64,000 bases of DNA from positions 62,001 to 126,000 of the forward strand of contig NZ_AP018719.1 of assembly GCF_003966565.1 (NCBI RefSeq), written 5' to 3'. The stretch comes from Sulfuricystis multivorans (GTDB taxonomy: Bacteria; Pseudomonadota; Gammaproteobacteria; Burkholderiales; Rhodocyclaceae). Of the stretch, positions 32,649 through 41,565 are shown one piece after another (position 1 is the stretch's first letter; each line of letters starts with the position of its first letter). The translations under genes were made by a program, and so were the position numbers. The notes beneath the pieces were generated by a model. That model was given only the letters and a program-made list of their open reading frames with translations, was not told the DNA's origin and did not search any database.

Positions 32649-33473
32649 CTAGAATTCCTCCCCGGGTTTCGTCATGGTCATTACACGGATGCGCTCGGCC
32701 AGCTCCTCGCCGGCGACAACACCAGTACCCAGTGGCGTGACTTTCTGTGTCTTTCGGTCAATTAGATAGATAGCCGGAACTATATTGATGCCATTCCCGC
32801 CGGACGCAAGCATCGAAATCCCGTTGTCAGGCTTGGCGTCTGGAAATAGAGGTATGGGACCCGAGTCCATGGAGATCGTCAGTATTGGTATGCCCGTCTT
32901 CATGCTGAAGGCTTTGAGGATTGGCGCCTCGTCGTGGCAGTAGTTACAATCGGATCGGGCGAAAAAGAGAATGCCGTGCGTCTCGGACAGGTTCTTCAGA
33001 TTGTCCTCTCGCATTTTGTCTTTACGCATCCTGTCTCGATCCCGGGCATAGCTCACTACAGACGATCGCGCCGAGTAATTCACATCCGGATTGGCCCAGA
33101 CAACGCGGCGGGAGACATCAGCGAACATCGAGGCCTTGTCCATGACGAAATGCTGAGCCCTCAGGAAGGCCAGGACATTCTCCTCGGTGGGATTGACGAC
33201 CGCCTCGCCCTTCAAGCGCGCCAGTTCCTTCTGGATCTCCTCGAGGGTCGTCATCTCATAGATGGTCTTGGGCTTTACCTCCGGCTTTAGCTTCTGCTCG
33301 TGGTGTTCTTCCTTTGGGTCGGGGTACCAGTTGAAGCCGCGGTCTGGATTAACCCAAGGTGTTTCGTCCCACCAGCTGCGAGTTTCATTCAATATATCTC
33401 CGCTCGTAGCATGGACTGTAATAGCCCAAAAGCAGCAACCAAAGGCTGCCAGATATTGATTTGCTCTAGGCAC
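32649..33473 (-). CDS. traF: TraF, thioredoxin-like pilus assembly protein
   Basis: The 274-residue protein starts with a signal peptide (MPRANQYLAAFGCCFWAITV, HATSG). The early part WWDETPWVNPDRGFNWYPDP fits TraF. A thioredoxin-like C-terminal domain has SDCNYCHDEAPILKAFSMKT, so the CxxC active site is present (F TraF lacks it, while many relatives keep it), plus IVPAIYLIDRKTQKVTPLGT. It probably helps disulfide formation in the cysteine-rich Tra proteins of this system. The start lies 8 bases inside the upstream lipoprotein gene. Confidence 0.9.
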   Translation of the reverse strand: MPRANQYLAAFGCCFWAITVHATSGDILNETRSWWDETPWVNPDRGFNWYPDPKEEHHEQKLKPEVKPKTIYEMTTLEEIQKELARLKGEAVVNPTEENVLAFLRAQHFVMDKASMFADVSRRVVWANPDVNYSARSSVVSYARDRDRMRKDKMREDNLKNLSETHGILFFARSDCNYCHDEAPILKAFSMKTGIPILTISMDSGPIPLFPDAKPDNGISMLASGGNGINIVPAIYLIDRKTQKVTPLGTGVVAGEELAERIRVMTMTKPGEEF

Positions 33474-34662
33474 TTACTTTGCTCCGGTATGGGCAAGCGA
33501 AGGGCTCGACATCGATTCCAGAGAGCATGGTCATGACTTTAGCGGACACGTCACCTAGGCGCCCCTGGTTTAGTTGCTCCTTAACGAAATCCGAATCGCC
33601 CAAGGCGATCAGGCCCTTCGCAGAAGCAAGCTTGTGTTGGCGTATAGTTGCTTGAAGGAGGACTTTCCTAAGCTCCTCCTTTGCACCTGGTTGTTTGCGG
33701 CAGACAATCACGTTGGCGGCCACGAATGGCACCTCGCCAAGAATCGCAGAGGAGACCGTTGTTTGGGCACCAGGTCTGAGCATTTTCGCAATACCAGCGT
33801 CGAGGATGGTTCTAAACACATCATCCGGCTCGGCGTCATCCTCAACGGACGCTAGCGCACGTAAGAGAAGGTGGTCAGCCCTTTTCCAGTCTGTAAGAGC
33901 CTGGTGTGTGTCTTTCAGAGGAAGAATTCGTCGTAGGTCGGCAGCCAGATCGGAGGCATGGTGTTTTTCAATCCAAAATGCCGCGGCTCGCATCTGGACG
34001 ACATCGATAGCGGAAGTAACAGGAGTAGCTAGGCGTGCGCGTATGGTCTCTACAGAAGGTTCTACAAATTTGATCGCCCAGCCGTCCATGTGCAGTTTGC
34101 GGTTCTGATTGAACCAGCCATCGACATCCGTGAAGACTGCCGACTCGTGGTCGAAAATCACTCCGTCCGCTCCAACCAGGCGATCGTCAGATTTGTCCCG
34201 GAATTTCCGGTGGAAGACGCCAGCGCACTTCAAGGCAGCTTTGTCTCCGGTGTATTCTCCGCCAGCGTAGTATCTCGGCCGGTTGATAATCATGTCGGCA
34301 TTCATCAACTGCAGGTACAGCCAGTCGTCGCAGTCCGCGCGACCGATGACTTCGAAATACTTCGTCGGCGGAACTTGGCCAGTGAAGGCGATGTAGGCGC
34401 CCGACTTCGGATCCGAACGCAGCACCTCCACTGGAGCTTGTCCGATCAGAGGCGCTTTGCCTGGAGTTGGGGGCAGGCCCACCGCAGGATGCGGGTTATC
34501 CGGGTCCGGAGGCACGGTATTATTTACGTCCTTGCCCATGATCGATGCGGCTGCTGTCCGCATCTCTGGAGGTGACAACGGTATATACGGCTTTGCCGAT
34601 CCGAGACCGGTACAAGCCGTCAAAGCGCAGACAAGGGGGAAGATACAGGACACGCGTAGCAT
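33466..34662 (-). CDS. Putative outer-membrane or periplasmic lipoprotein, 398 residues
   Basis: The signal peptide ends in a lipobox (CALTACTGLG). The mature protein has two parts: a region with KYFEVIGRADCDDWLYLQLM and a helical C-terminal half. I do not recognise a family. It leads the traF-traH-traG operon and is preceded by one of the four 49-bp activator boxes, so it is a transfer gene by context. A role in pilus or mating-channel assembly is inferred only. No clear ribosome-binding site; see the leaderless finding. Confidence 0.6.
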   Translation of the reverse strand: MLRVSCIFPLVCALTACTGLGSAKPYIPLSPPEMRTAAASIMGKDVNNTVPPDPDNPHPAVGLPPTPGKAPLIGQAPVEVLRSDPKSGAYIAFTGQVPPTKYFEVIGRADCDDWLYLQLMNADMIINRPRYYAGGEYTGDKAALKCAGVFHRKFRDKSDDRLVGADGVIFDHESAVFTDVDGWFNQNRKLHMDGWAIKFVEPSVETIRARLATPVTSAIDVVQMRAAAFWIEKHHASDLAADLRRILPLKDTHQALTDWKRADHLLLRALASVEDDAEPDDVFRTILDAGIAKMLRPGAQTTVSSAILGEVPFVAANVIVCRKQPGAKEELRKVLLQATIRQHKLASAKGLIALGDSDFVKEQLNQGRLGDVSAKVMTMLSGIDVEPFACPYRSKVSA

Positions 34663-34695
34663 GCCCTGAGGATAGTCCTCGCACTCAAGTTACGG

Positions 34696-34744
34696 CAATG
34701 CAGAAATGCAGCCGAAAAAGTGGAGTTAGGTGCAGTTTTGGATT
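34696..34744 (-). promoter_or_regulatory. Activator box 1, in front of the lipoprotein-traF-traH-traG operon
   Basis: Read on the minus strand the 49-bp box carries AATCCAAAACTGCACCTAAC, then TCCACTTTTTCGGCTGCATT and TCTGCATTG. It is the most divergent of four copies but keeps the CACCTAA, TTTTTCGGC and CATTTCTGCATTG blocks. It lies 33 bp upstream of the start codon. Confidence 0.75.
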
Positions 34745-34837
34745 CCCGCCCTTAGGGAAACACTGAAAAAGTCGTCGTATCCAGCCGGAGAGCAAGACGC
34801 TCAGAGCGCAGGATGCGAGACAATTCGGTTGCACCGG

Positions 34838-35293
34838 CTACTGTTGCGCTGCTGGCTGCTGAATCGGAGAACCCAGATCTGGCTTGAGGCCAGAGTCCTT
34901 CACCATCCTCTCTTCTAACTCGTATTCGCTATCTACTCCGGGCGGCAAGCCATTTTGGCACATGTTCAACTTGACGCTCATGTCAAGCATACGGGTTGAA
35001 CCATCCGTCATGGGTAACAAGGTACCAGGAGTGTAGTAGCGAATGTTGAACCGCTTGCACCCCTCCTGCTTCAGGTTGGCTACAGTGGTCACCTCGGCAA
35101 CTACTCGGGCATTCGGACGATTGATCTGTTGGCGGATCATCTCGGCGGTTCTCCCTGTCACCTCCACCGAGGCTTTGCCATCTTTGGCGTTCATGGCCTT
35201 CATCAGCAGATCACGGTAATCGGTTCCGTCTCCGGCGGCGAAGGTCATCGCCGGCAAGAGCGCGAGCAGGCTAACAATACCTTTAGCGTTCAA
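34838..35293 (-). CDS. Periplasmic hypothetical protein, 151 residues
   Basis: A signal peptide (MNAKGIVSLLALLPAMTFAA) is followed by a small soluble domain with SVEVTGRTAEMIRQQINRPN, VANLKQEGCKRFNIRYYTPG and two cysteines. It overlaps the preceding gene by 4 bases and is the last gene of the traW operon. No family recognised. Confidence 0.6.
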   Translation of the reverse strand: MNAKGIVSLLALLPAMTFAAGDGTDYRDLLMKAMNAKDGKASVEVTGRTAEMIRQQINRPNARVVAEVTTVANLKQEGCKRFNIRYYTPGTLLPMTDGSTRMLDMSVKLNMCQNGLPPGVDSEYELEERMVKDSGLKPDLGSPIQQPAAQQ

Positions 35294-36021
35294 GACTCAT
35301 TGCTCCCTTGGACTGCTGCTGGCTTTTTCACGTCATAGAACGGCTTCAGGACATTTTCAATGGCGTCGCTAATAACCATGTCAAGAACTACCTTGGAGTC
35401 CTGTGCCTTTTCCATTATCCACCAGTGTCCGCTGTCGCCGTTGACACTCAATATGACGGAACTGGTGAATTTGTTGCATTGGTCGCCATAACAAAACCCA
35501 CGGGGATCGCCGGTGAGCAGTTCATTGAAGCGACCCGCGATTCCGGTCTTCTGGCCAATCCATCGAACCATGTCAGTGACGGACAGCATAGATGCCACGC
35601 CTGTGGCGGCTACAGACACGCCAATCTGCAGCAGATCCACGTTCTGATGGTGATAGTCTGGATTGCTGGGTTGAGCGACGCCAACAGCGGACTCCAACAA
35701 CTCTCCAAGCCTACCGCGAACTTCCTCTTTGCCAGCACCGGAAATTAGGAATATGCCGTCGAAATTGAACTTCGCATCGGCATCTTCCAGCTTCTCAGCT
35801 ACGGTGAAGCCCATCGCCCTCATTTTTTCTTGGAGGATGCGTGTCATCTTCGGGCTGTGTTTGAAAGAAACGTACAGACGCTTTTCTGCAATTCCGGCAT
35901 TTGGCAGGGAATTGAAATGCGGTTCGCGCTCGATCTCGACGCTCGTCGTGGAACCAGTATCTGCCAGAACCACAACTGCTGAAGTCGCAAGAGTCAAAGC
36001 AAGAATGAATTTACGGACCAT
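35290..36021 (-). CDS. Periplasmic protein, second copy of a TraN-partner family
   Basis: ATG at 36021 (MVRKFILALTLATSAVVVLA) opens a signal peptide; the start overlaps the traN end by 11 bases. The 243-residue protein has RLYVSFKHSPKMTRILQEKM followed by GFTVAEKLEDADAKFNFDGI, matching AGAVYAQFVGSPSITDTIRR and GFAVAWNKADAKQYLTLKGS of the 37900 gene. Both also share a C(x3-4)C element and a conserved C-terminal beta region. Each follows a TraN-type gene, so they look like paralogous partners. One hydrophobic segment (IGVSVAATGVASMLSV) is present in this copy. Function unknown. Confidence 0.65.
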   Translation of the reverse strand: MVRKFILALTLATSAVVVLADTGSTTSVEIEREPHFNSLPNAGIAEKRLYVSFKHSPKMTRILQEKMRAMGFTVAEKLEDADAKFNFDGIFLISGAGKEEVRGRLGELLESAVGVAQPSNPDYHHQNVDLLQIGVSVAATGVASMLSVTDMVRWIGQKTGIAGRFNELLTGDPRGFCYGDQCNKFTSSVILSVNGDSGHWWIMEKAQDSKVVLDMVISDAIENVLKPFYDVKKPAAVQGSNES

Positions 36022-37903
36022 AGTAACTCGCAGCTTTTTGTTGCAACCGCTCGACTGCATAGGTATTTGTCTTAGGGTCGGGTTGGATGCTGTTGAAGAA
36101 TTCTGACAGATCCATCTCGTCGAATTTCAGAAGCTTGAGCTCTTCCAGGGTAAAGCCCGAGCAATCCGGATTTTGCGCCGATCCCCAGCTCTTGCCGATC
36201 TGAGCACGACCTTGTTCATTGACGATACGACCGAGCTTTGAGGGGAAGCAGCACCATCCCTCTTTTTTCTCAACACATACCCCCAGAACTTTAGAACTGC
36301 AGTATGAACCAACCTGGTGGCATAATCCCTGCCCTCGCTTCATCCCCAGGATTTGATCCTGTTGATCGCAGCTCATCATATCCATAATGACGTAAATGGC
36401 AATAGAGGTTGCGAGAGACCATGGGTCAAATCCGACATAACTAATTCCGCCTGCGGTCGAGATTGAAAACTCTGCGCCCCAGATAGAGAACGTGCTCGAT
36501 GTACTCAGGAGGTTGCCAGCGGCCTGTAAAGCGTATTCCTGAAGAATTTCGCTGCCAGTAGCCATCAAACCTTCGAAGATGTATTTGGAACCCCAGACGT
36601 AGATTTCTTCTGTGCCCACTTTGAAAACGGCCGTGCCGATCGCCTGGGCGATCACATCGTTCCTGCCGCCTTGACCTCCCCCTTTGGCTTTACAGCAGTT
36701 CTTTAGTAATTTTTTGGTGCAAGACTGCGACTCTCCATCGAAGATGTTGTAGTTGGTGGCTTCTCTGGCAAGCTCCATTTGCGAGATCGTCGCGGCGAAA
36801 TCCCTATCGGCGGGATGACCAGTATCGAAACACTGGCCATCCAGGCAGAAAGACTGGGTTCCACAGTCTGTCTGGGTGGAGGTGGAAACCGGCGCTTCAG
36901 CGCATTTGTACTGGTGCTCAAGTAATCCACACTGGCCTCCGGGCAAAGTATCAACGCAAGTCGATCCAGTTTCGACGCAAAGAGGATCGTTCTTTAGTTC
37001 ATCGCAGGTCGAGGTGAGGTTTGTAGAAGCGCAGGTGTAATCTTTCTTCCATTGCCAGCAGTCTTTGTAGACGTCCAGGCCATTAATATTTTTTGTTCCT
37101 GGGCCATCTACACAGGTTTGGGAAGCAACAGTGCAGTTCGGATTGTTGTCGAGCGACGTGCATTGCGACACATCTACCTGGTCATTGACGATCGTGTACG
37201 AGGTGTTGAGATATTGAACGTTCGTCGGAAGCGGCGTGATTTCCGAGCCGCAAAGATAGGTGAACTGCTTTTCGATGCAAACGCCAGTAAAGGCGACATT
37301 CGTACAGATTTCCGTCTGTTGCGTACATCCGGCTTGCTTCAGGGGCATGCAATAGTCGGCCGGGTTGCTGACCACGCAGTTGTAGTCCTCCTTCCACTGC
37401 CAGCAGTCCTTGTAGACATCGAGGCCGTTGATATTCTTTGTGGCGGGGCCATCGATACATATCTTAGCCGAGAGTTGGCAGCTTGGATTACTGGAGTAAC
37501 TGGCGCATGGGGATGTGTCGATCGTGTCCGAGACGATCGTATAGCTATTGCCCAGTTGAATGACCCCATTCCCCACTTGCGCAGCATTGTCGCAATGGTA
37601 GGTCTTCGTATAGCCGAGGCATGTCCCATTGAATGCAGTTCCGTTGCAGACTGAACTAACTTGGGAGCATCCAGGCGTGGCAGCGATGGCCGCACAGTAA
37701 TCGACCGGGTTGGGATCGACGCAGTTGTAAGTTGCTTGATAATCCCAGCAGTCGCGATAGATCATCGTACCGCCAATGTTTTTAGAACTGGGCCCATCCA
37801 CACATACCTCGCCCGTCTTTTGGCAGGTAGCAACTGCGTTGGCTCCTGTCGAGAAGGTAACAGCCACTAGGACCGACAGGATGTATCGGAAAATATTGTT
37901 CAT
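36011..37903 (-). CDS. traN: TraN, cysteine-rich mating-pair stabilisation protein
   Basis: A signal peptide (MNNIFRYILSVLVAVTFSTG, ANA) precedes three tandem units of about 85 residues, each with CxDGPxTKNINGLDVYKDCW and a closing CxxxxxxYxC pattern. In F and its relatives TraN carries the 'DGP...DCW' blocks. The C-terminal 250 residues hold KKLLKNCCKAKGGGQGG and a hydrophobic stretch, also TraN-like. The protein is exported to the outer membrane, where it contacts the recipient. The three units are close copies in DNA and protein. Compared with SXT-type TraN the N-terminal third seems to be missing and is coded separately at 38613. Confidence 0.9.
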   Translation of the reverse strand: MNNIFRYILSVLVAVTFSTGANAVATCQKTGEVCVDGPSSKNIGGTMIYRDCWDYQATYNCVDPNPVDYCAAIAATPGCSQVSSVCNGTAFNGTCLGYTKTYHCDNAAQVGNGVIQLGNSYTIVSDTIDTSPCASYSSNPSCQLSAKICIDGPATKNINGLDVYKDCWQWKEDYNCVVSNPADYCMPLKQAGCTQQTEICTNVAFTGVCIEKQFTYLCGSEITPLPTNVQYLNTSYTIVNDQVDVSQCTSLDNNPNCTVASQTCVDGPGTKNINGLDVYKDCWQWKKDYTCASTNLTSTCDELKNDPLCVETGSTCVDTLPGGQCGLLEHQYKCAEAPVSTSTQTDCGTQSFCLDGQCFDTGHPADRDFAATISQMELAREATNYNIFDGESQSCTKKLLKNCCKAKGGGQGGRNDVIAQAIGTAVFKVGTEEIYVWGSKYIFEGLMATGSEILQEYALQAAGNLLSTSSTFSIWGAEFSISTAGGISYVGFDPWSLATSIAIYVIMDMMSCDQQDQILGMKRGQGLCHQVGSYCSSKVLGVCVEKKEGWCCFPSKLGRIVNEQGRAQIGKSWGSAQNPDCSGFTLEELKLLKFDEMDLSEFFNSIQPDPKTNTYAVERLQQKAASYYGP

Positions 37904-38613
37904 CTCCCACCTCGGACCATGTCCATGGCGAGATACAACGCTCGGACGGTAAGTACATTCATGTTCACAAATTTGTCTTTCATCGAAGCAATCACTTTGC
38001 CCTTCTCCGTCCGCCCGTTTTTCGTGACCTCGATATCAATAATTGTCTGCTGTGTAATGATTTGTGCAACACGGCATCTTTCGGGGGGACATGAAGGATC
38101 GTTACCGATGCCCTTCTCAAACATGCGTTTGGAAAACCACCGTCCTTGATCCCCGAGATCAACGGGAATTGGGTTTCCCGTAACCAGGGATATGCCTTGT
38201 TGGGTATTAGGCTGCTGCCCGTGATCACCGATGGTGTAATGCCCTTCCGGAACATGGGCTGGAGTAGGCTTTTCCTTCACCGGGACAGACAAGGCCACTC
38301 GCTGGCCTTCCGCGATGGCGGCGATATCTTCCTGGGCAGCTTTGCCATTTGAAGACTTAATGCTCAAACTGCCCTTCAGAGTCAGGTATTGCTTCGCATC
38401 TGCCTTGTTCCACGCCACAGCAAAACCATGTGCGGCTAAATCACGGCGTATCGTATCCGTGATGGACGGGCTACCGACAAACTGAGCATAGACGGCACCA
38501 GCTTCGGGCCTAAGCGTAGCCACGCCCTCAACGCGACTTTCGATTCGGCCCAAATCCCCTGCAATCGCTAATGCAGCCAAGAAAGAGACCGCTATTCCAA
38601 TAATTATTCTCAT
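37900..38613 (-). CDS. Periplasmic protein, first copy of a TraN-partner family
   Basis: Signal peptide MRIIIGIAVSFLAALAIAGD, then a domain with VYAQFVGSPSITDTIRRDLA and VALSVPVKEKPTPAHVPEGH. It contains CPPERC and a C-terminal beta-rich stretch (IIDIEVTKNGRTEKGKVIAS). It resembles the 35290 protein. It overlaps traN (4 bases) and shares its boundary base with the upstream TraN-like gene. Function unknown; context suggests that it helps TraN fold, anchor or be exported. Confidence 0.65.
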   Translation of the reverse strand: MRIIIGIAVSFLAALAIAGDLGRIESRVEGVATLRPEAGAVYAQFVGSPSITDTIRRDLAAHGFAVAWNKADAKQYLTLKGSLSIKSSNGKAAQEDIAAIAEGQRVALSVPVKEKPTPAHVPEGHYTIGDHGQQPNTQQGISLVTGNPIPVDLGDQGRWFSKRMFEKGIGNDPSCPPERCRVAQIITQQTIIDIEVTKNGRTEKGKVIASMKDKFVNMNVLTVRALYLAMDMVRGGR

Positions 38614-39785
38614 CAGTACGTCCTACTGTTTAGCGTTGCGCACTGGTCGTTCCAGACATCGGTGTATGTAACCTGAGTGGGGAGGGAGAAGTTCGCTGAC
38701 CCGTAATACGAAAAGCCCAGGCACGGGTTGTAGAACCAGGAGCCCATAGTGCAAGTCGTAGCGTTACAGGTTTGGCTGTAGTAGGTTATGAAGCAGTACC
38801 CAGCTCCGGTATTCATATTGGTAATACCCTGGGTTTGCGGGATGTAGGCCCCAGGCGTTCCGGGAATGTTTGCCCAACCTAAGTCTACGTAGAATTGGTT
38901 GGTTCCGTGCACCTGCGTGTAGAAGTGCTGCTGGTAGTACCCGTTCTGGCAGTAGTAGTCGTATACCAGGTAATCGATGCAGTAAGGGCAGGGGTCGGCG
39001 ATTACTCTGACGATAAAGGCGCCCGGCGTACATCCTGGGATCGTGTTGATCTGGATGTTCAGCGTCTTATGGCAGGTGTGGGTATTGGTTTGATATTCGA
39101 TTTTCGTGCACTGGTAGTTGTAATCTACATCAACCACAACCACATCGCCGTAGGTACAGGTTCCGTGGTTGATGGTGGAGATGGTTTCCTTACAACTGTA
39201 GAGGTAGTCAGGATCGACGACGACGTTCTGACCTATTGTGCATGAGGCGGCCCCGTTTTCCGACCAGTCATCACATGTTTGCATGACAAAGTCTGGCGTT
39301 GAGGCTTGCTGTGTGGTAGTACAGTTCGAGTAATTTCCGTTAATCGCCCCAGCAATGGCTTCTGGATTAGCTGCGATCGCCTTACCCTGCAGCATGAGCG
39401 GGTCGCTGCGGGTAATTTGACTGTTCGCATTGAAAGACTGTGCATTAACTAATGAATTGACTGCCTCACAATGTTCCTTGTCTGCCGGATTCGTCGATGA
39501 CGTGCCTGCGCCGCATTCAGAAATCTTGGCTTGGCCTCCAAAATACAGTGAGTTCAATACTGTGTTTTGCCCTCCATAATAGGCAGATTGCGGCGGCGGT
39601 ATTTGGGAGTAGCCGCTGACCACGTTACCCGCTTGGGAATGACCAATGTTGTTGAAGATGTCTTGTGTGTGAGTGTTATCTCCAGCCGCTTTACCGTCCG
39701 CAAAAGCGGCCATCTGCTCTGGCGTTTGTGCGTAGGCAATTCCAAAAGATATTGCCAATGCCACGATTAGGGAACGGATGATCAT
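38613..39785 (-). CDS. Second TraN-like, cysteine-rich secreted protein
   Basis: ATG at 39785 overlaps the trbC stop (ATGA); the frame to 39857 is not needed. Signal peptide MIIRSLIVALAISFGIAYAQ. The 390-residue protein has many cysteines with patterns such as YSCKETISTINHGTCTYGDV, YQCTKIEYQTNTHTCHKTLN and a Tyr-rich C-terminus (YYSQTCNATTCTMGSWFYNP). The 'YxC...C...CxKTL' rhythm recalls the N-terminal region of larger TraN proteins from R391-type elements. It may be a split TraN half or a second adhesin. It heads a TraN-like/partner pair that is repeated downstream. Confidence 0.65.
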   Translation of the reverse strand: MIIRSLIVALAISFGIAYAQTPEQMAAFADGKAAGDNTHTQDIFNNIGHSQAGNVVSGYSQIPPPQSAYYGGQNTVLNSLYFGGQAKISECGAGTSSTNPADKEHCEAVNSLVNAQSFNANSQITRSDPLMLQGKAIAANPEAIAGAINGNYSNCTTTQQASTPDFVMQTCDDWSENGAASCTIGQNVVVDPDYLYSCKETISTINHGTCTYGDVVVVDVDYNYQCTKIEYQTNTHTCHKTLNIQINTIPGCTPGAFIVRVIADPCPYCIDYLVYDYYCQNGYYQQHFYTQVHGTNQFYVDLGWANIPGTPGAYIPQTQGITNMNTGAGYCFITYYSQTCNATTCTMGSWFYNPCLGFSYYGSANFSLPTQVTYTDVWNDQCATLNSRTY

Positions 39786-40474
39786 TGCCGAGTCCTTTCC
39801 AGACGCTGAAGGTAAATGTCGGCTTTCTCTCCGATCGGACCGCCTCGGCTCGACCACTGCTCCAAGGCGTACTCCAACGTGACATCGCCTGTGAGTGCGT
39901 ATGATTGGCTGTCACAGGTGTCTGAGGAACAGCCCTCTTCCTTGCTCGCAATTACAAACGTCGGAACGGCTTTGACGTTGTAGCGGGTGAAGGCCTCCGG
40001 GTCGATTTGAATTTGGGCACCCGTAGTGCCAACCGGCTGAAGGGCCTCCATCGTCTTCTGGATGGCCCCCCTGGTTCCCAGAGGTGCAACCAGACCGCGC
40101 ATGACCAGAACCGCACCAGTTGCCTTAGCCTGTTCCCCAAGCATGACCAGTGCTTTGGTAGGCATCGATGTCGAGATAAAGATCATCAGCTCCTGCTTTG
40201 CCGGCCCCTGTCCAACTCCAGATGCCTCGTACTTATTGGCGAGCGTCAACGGATCGACCCCTTTCATCTTTCGGACTTCCTCTACGCTCAGTCCTTGCTT
40301 ATGCCCTGTTTGCTTGTCGTTCTGCCGCATGGATTGAGCTTGGGCCATTGCGCGCTCGATAGCCTGCTGGGTGCGGAGGTAAGGATCTTGTTCCTGTGCC
40401 GAGGGGTTAATCTGTGCCAATGCAATTGCAGGGGGTATGGATAGCAGGGCAAGAGCTATTTGACGTTTCGTCAT
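39782..40474 (-). CDS. trbC: TrbC, F-type pilus assembly protein
   Basis: ATG at 40474 (MTKRQIALALLSIPPAIALA) starts a signal peptide; the longer frame to 40552 overlaps traU. The 230-residue protein has the TrbC_Ftype core: KQELMIFISTSMPTKALVML, VLVMRGLVAPLGTRGAIQKT, IQIDPEAFTRYNVKAVPTFV. The fold is thioredoxin-like without a CxxC. In F it works with TraW in the periplasm for pilus assembly and in some systems the two are fused. Gap to traU is 38 bases. Confidence 0.9.
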   Translation of the reverse strand: MTKRQIALALLSIPPAIALAQINPSAQEQDPYLRTQQAIERAMAQAQSMRQNDKQTGHKQGLSVEEVRKMKGVDPLTLANKYEASGVGQGPAKQELMIFISTSMPTKALVMLGEQAKATGAVLVMRGLVAPLGTRGAIQKTMEALQPVGTTGAQIQIDPEAFTRYNVKAVPTFVIASKEEGCSSDTCDSQSYALTGDVTLEYALEQWSSRGGPIGEKADIYLQRLERTRQ

Positions 40475-40512
40475 AGGTGTATATCGCAATATCAGGTGAC
40501 GGTTTAGGATGC

Positions 40513-41565
40513 TTACGGGGCCATGTAATTCAGCAAGTTTCCGGCGCAGCAATCCCTTTTCCGGAAGATTTGGTAGACGAAATCCTCGCCCTTAACCGGA
40601 AACTCTCTGCCTGACCCCCAGAGGGCGGTTGAACGCCCGAACGGCTGACAGCATTTCCCGGCGATTTTCTTGGTTTGAGGTATCGGGTAGAGCATCGTGT
40701 ATTTGTAGTCGGTTTTCTTCATTACTGGCTCAGGGTAATAGCCACACAAGCCGTCATCACCGGATGCTGCCCACATTAGAAGTTCTCGATGCAGTTTTGT
40801 GGCCATCCGCGCTGCGATGAGTGAAGAGGCCTGAACACCACCTACTTTCGAACCGACCCATCCGTCCAAAGGAAACATTGAGCCCTGGCAGCCATCACAC
40901 CAGAACAATTCATCACGCCCGAATCCGAATGCCGTGGCAGATACGCAGTCGAGCGCGCAGGCTGCTTGGGCTATAGGATTTCCCCACAACACAACGTCCG
41001 GATTGATGATGAAGGTCGATACGCTGTCAGACCACAACGGATCAATTTCAGTCAGGTATACGAGGTCAAATACACCTCTTTCAAGGCATTTGTCGTCCAG
41101 CAGCACCTCAAGCCAGAACATCAAGGGGTTGGTATACCAATGAGCGTGGTAAAACGCACTAGGGGAACGCGCTTCGCTCTTTCCTGTTTGTGCGTGTTTG
41201 GCTGTCTCAATACCAAAGTCCATACTGACGCCACCCATCCCGACGAAGCAGTAAGGTGTGCGTGTCACATCGACCATGCGTACTGGTTCCCAGAATCCCA
41301 TCTTCATGCCGATCTGCGGGGGGTCTGTGCAGGCACAAAACGGGTTGCTTGATGAGGCAAGACTAGACGTGTTTTCGTCTTGACCCATCGTGACTGCATT
41401 TGATCCGGCCAGCTTGATCGGAAAGGAGCAGGACCAACAGTAATCCGTGATCGGGTTGGCGAACGCGCCATGACAGTTCGGGTCAGCCATCACATGCAAG
41501 GAGAACGCCCCAGCCAGCAAAGCAGCGGTAGCAGCAATCATTCGTCGGTAGAACAAGAACATCAA
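40513..41565 (-). CDS. traU: TraU, F-type mating protein
   Basis: The 350-residue protein has a signal peptide (ATAALLAGAFSLHVMA) and the family hallmarks: DYCWSCSFPIKLAG, FCACTDPPQIGMKMGFWEPV, WYTNPLMFWLEVLLDDKCLE and SDSVSTFIINPDVVLWGNPI, then FWCDGCQGSMFPLDGWVG and CCQPFGRSTALWGSGREFPV. Cysteines are abundant, in line with dependence on DsbC. TraU is needed for DNA transfer more than for pilus extension. Starts 4 bases inside traW. Confidence 0.93.
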   Translation of the reverse strand: MMFLFYRRMIAATAALLAGAFSLHVMADPNCHGAFANPITDYCWSCSFPIKLAGSNAVTMGQDENTSSLASSSNPFCACTDPPQIGMKMGFWEPVRMVDVTRTPYCFVGMGGVSMDFGIETAKHAQTGKSEARSPSAFYHAHWYTNPLMFWLEVLLDDKCLERGVFDLVYLTEIDPLWSDSVSTFIINPDVVLWGNPIAQAACALDCVSATAFGFGRDELFWCDGCQGSMFPLDGWVGSKVGGVQASSLIAARMATKLHRELLMWAASGDDGLCGYYPEPVMKKTDYKYTMLYPIPQTKKIAGKCCQPFGRSTALWGSGREFPVKGEDFVYQIFRKRDCCAGNLLNYMAP

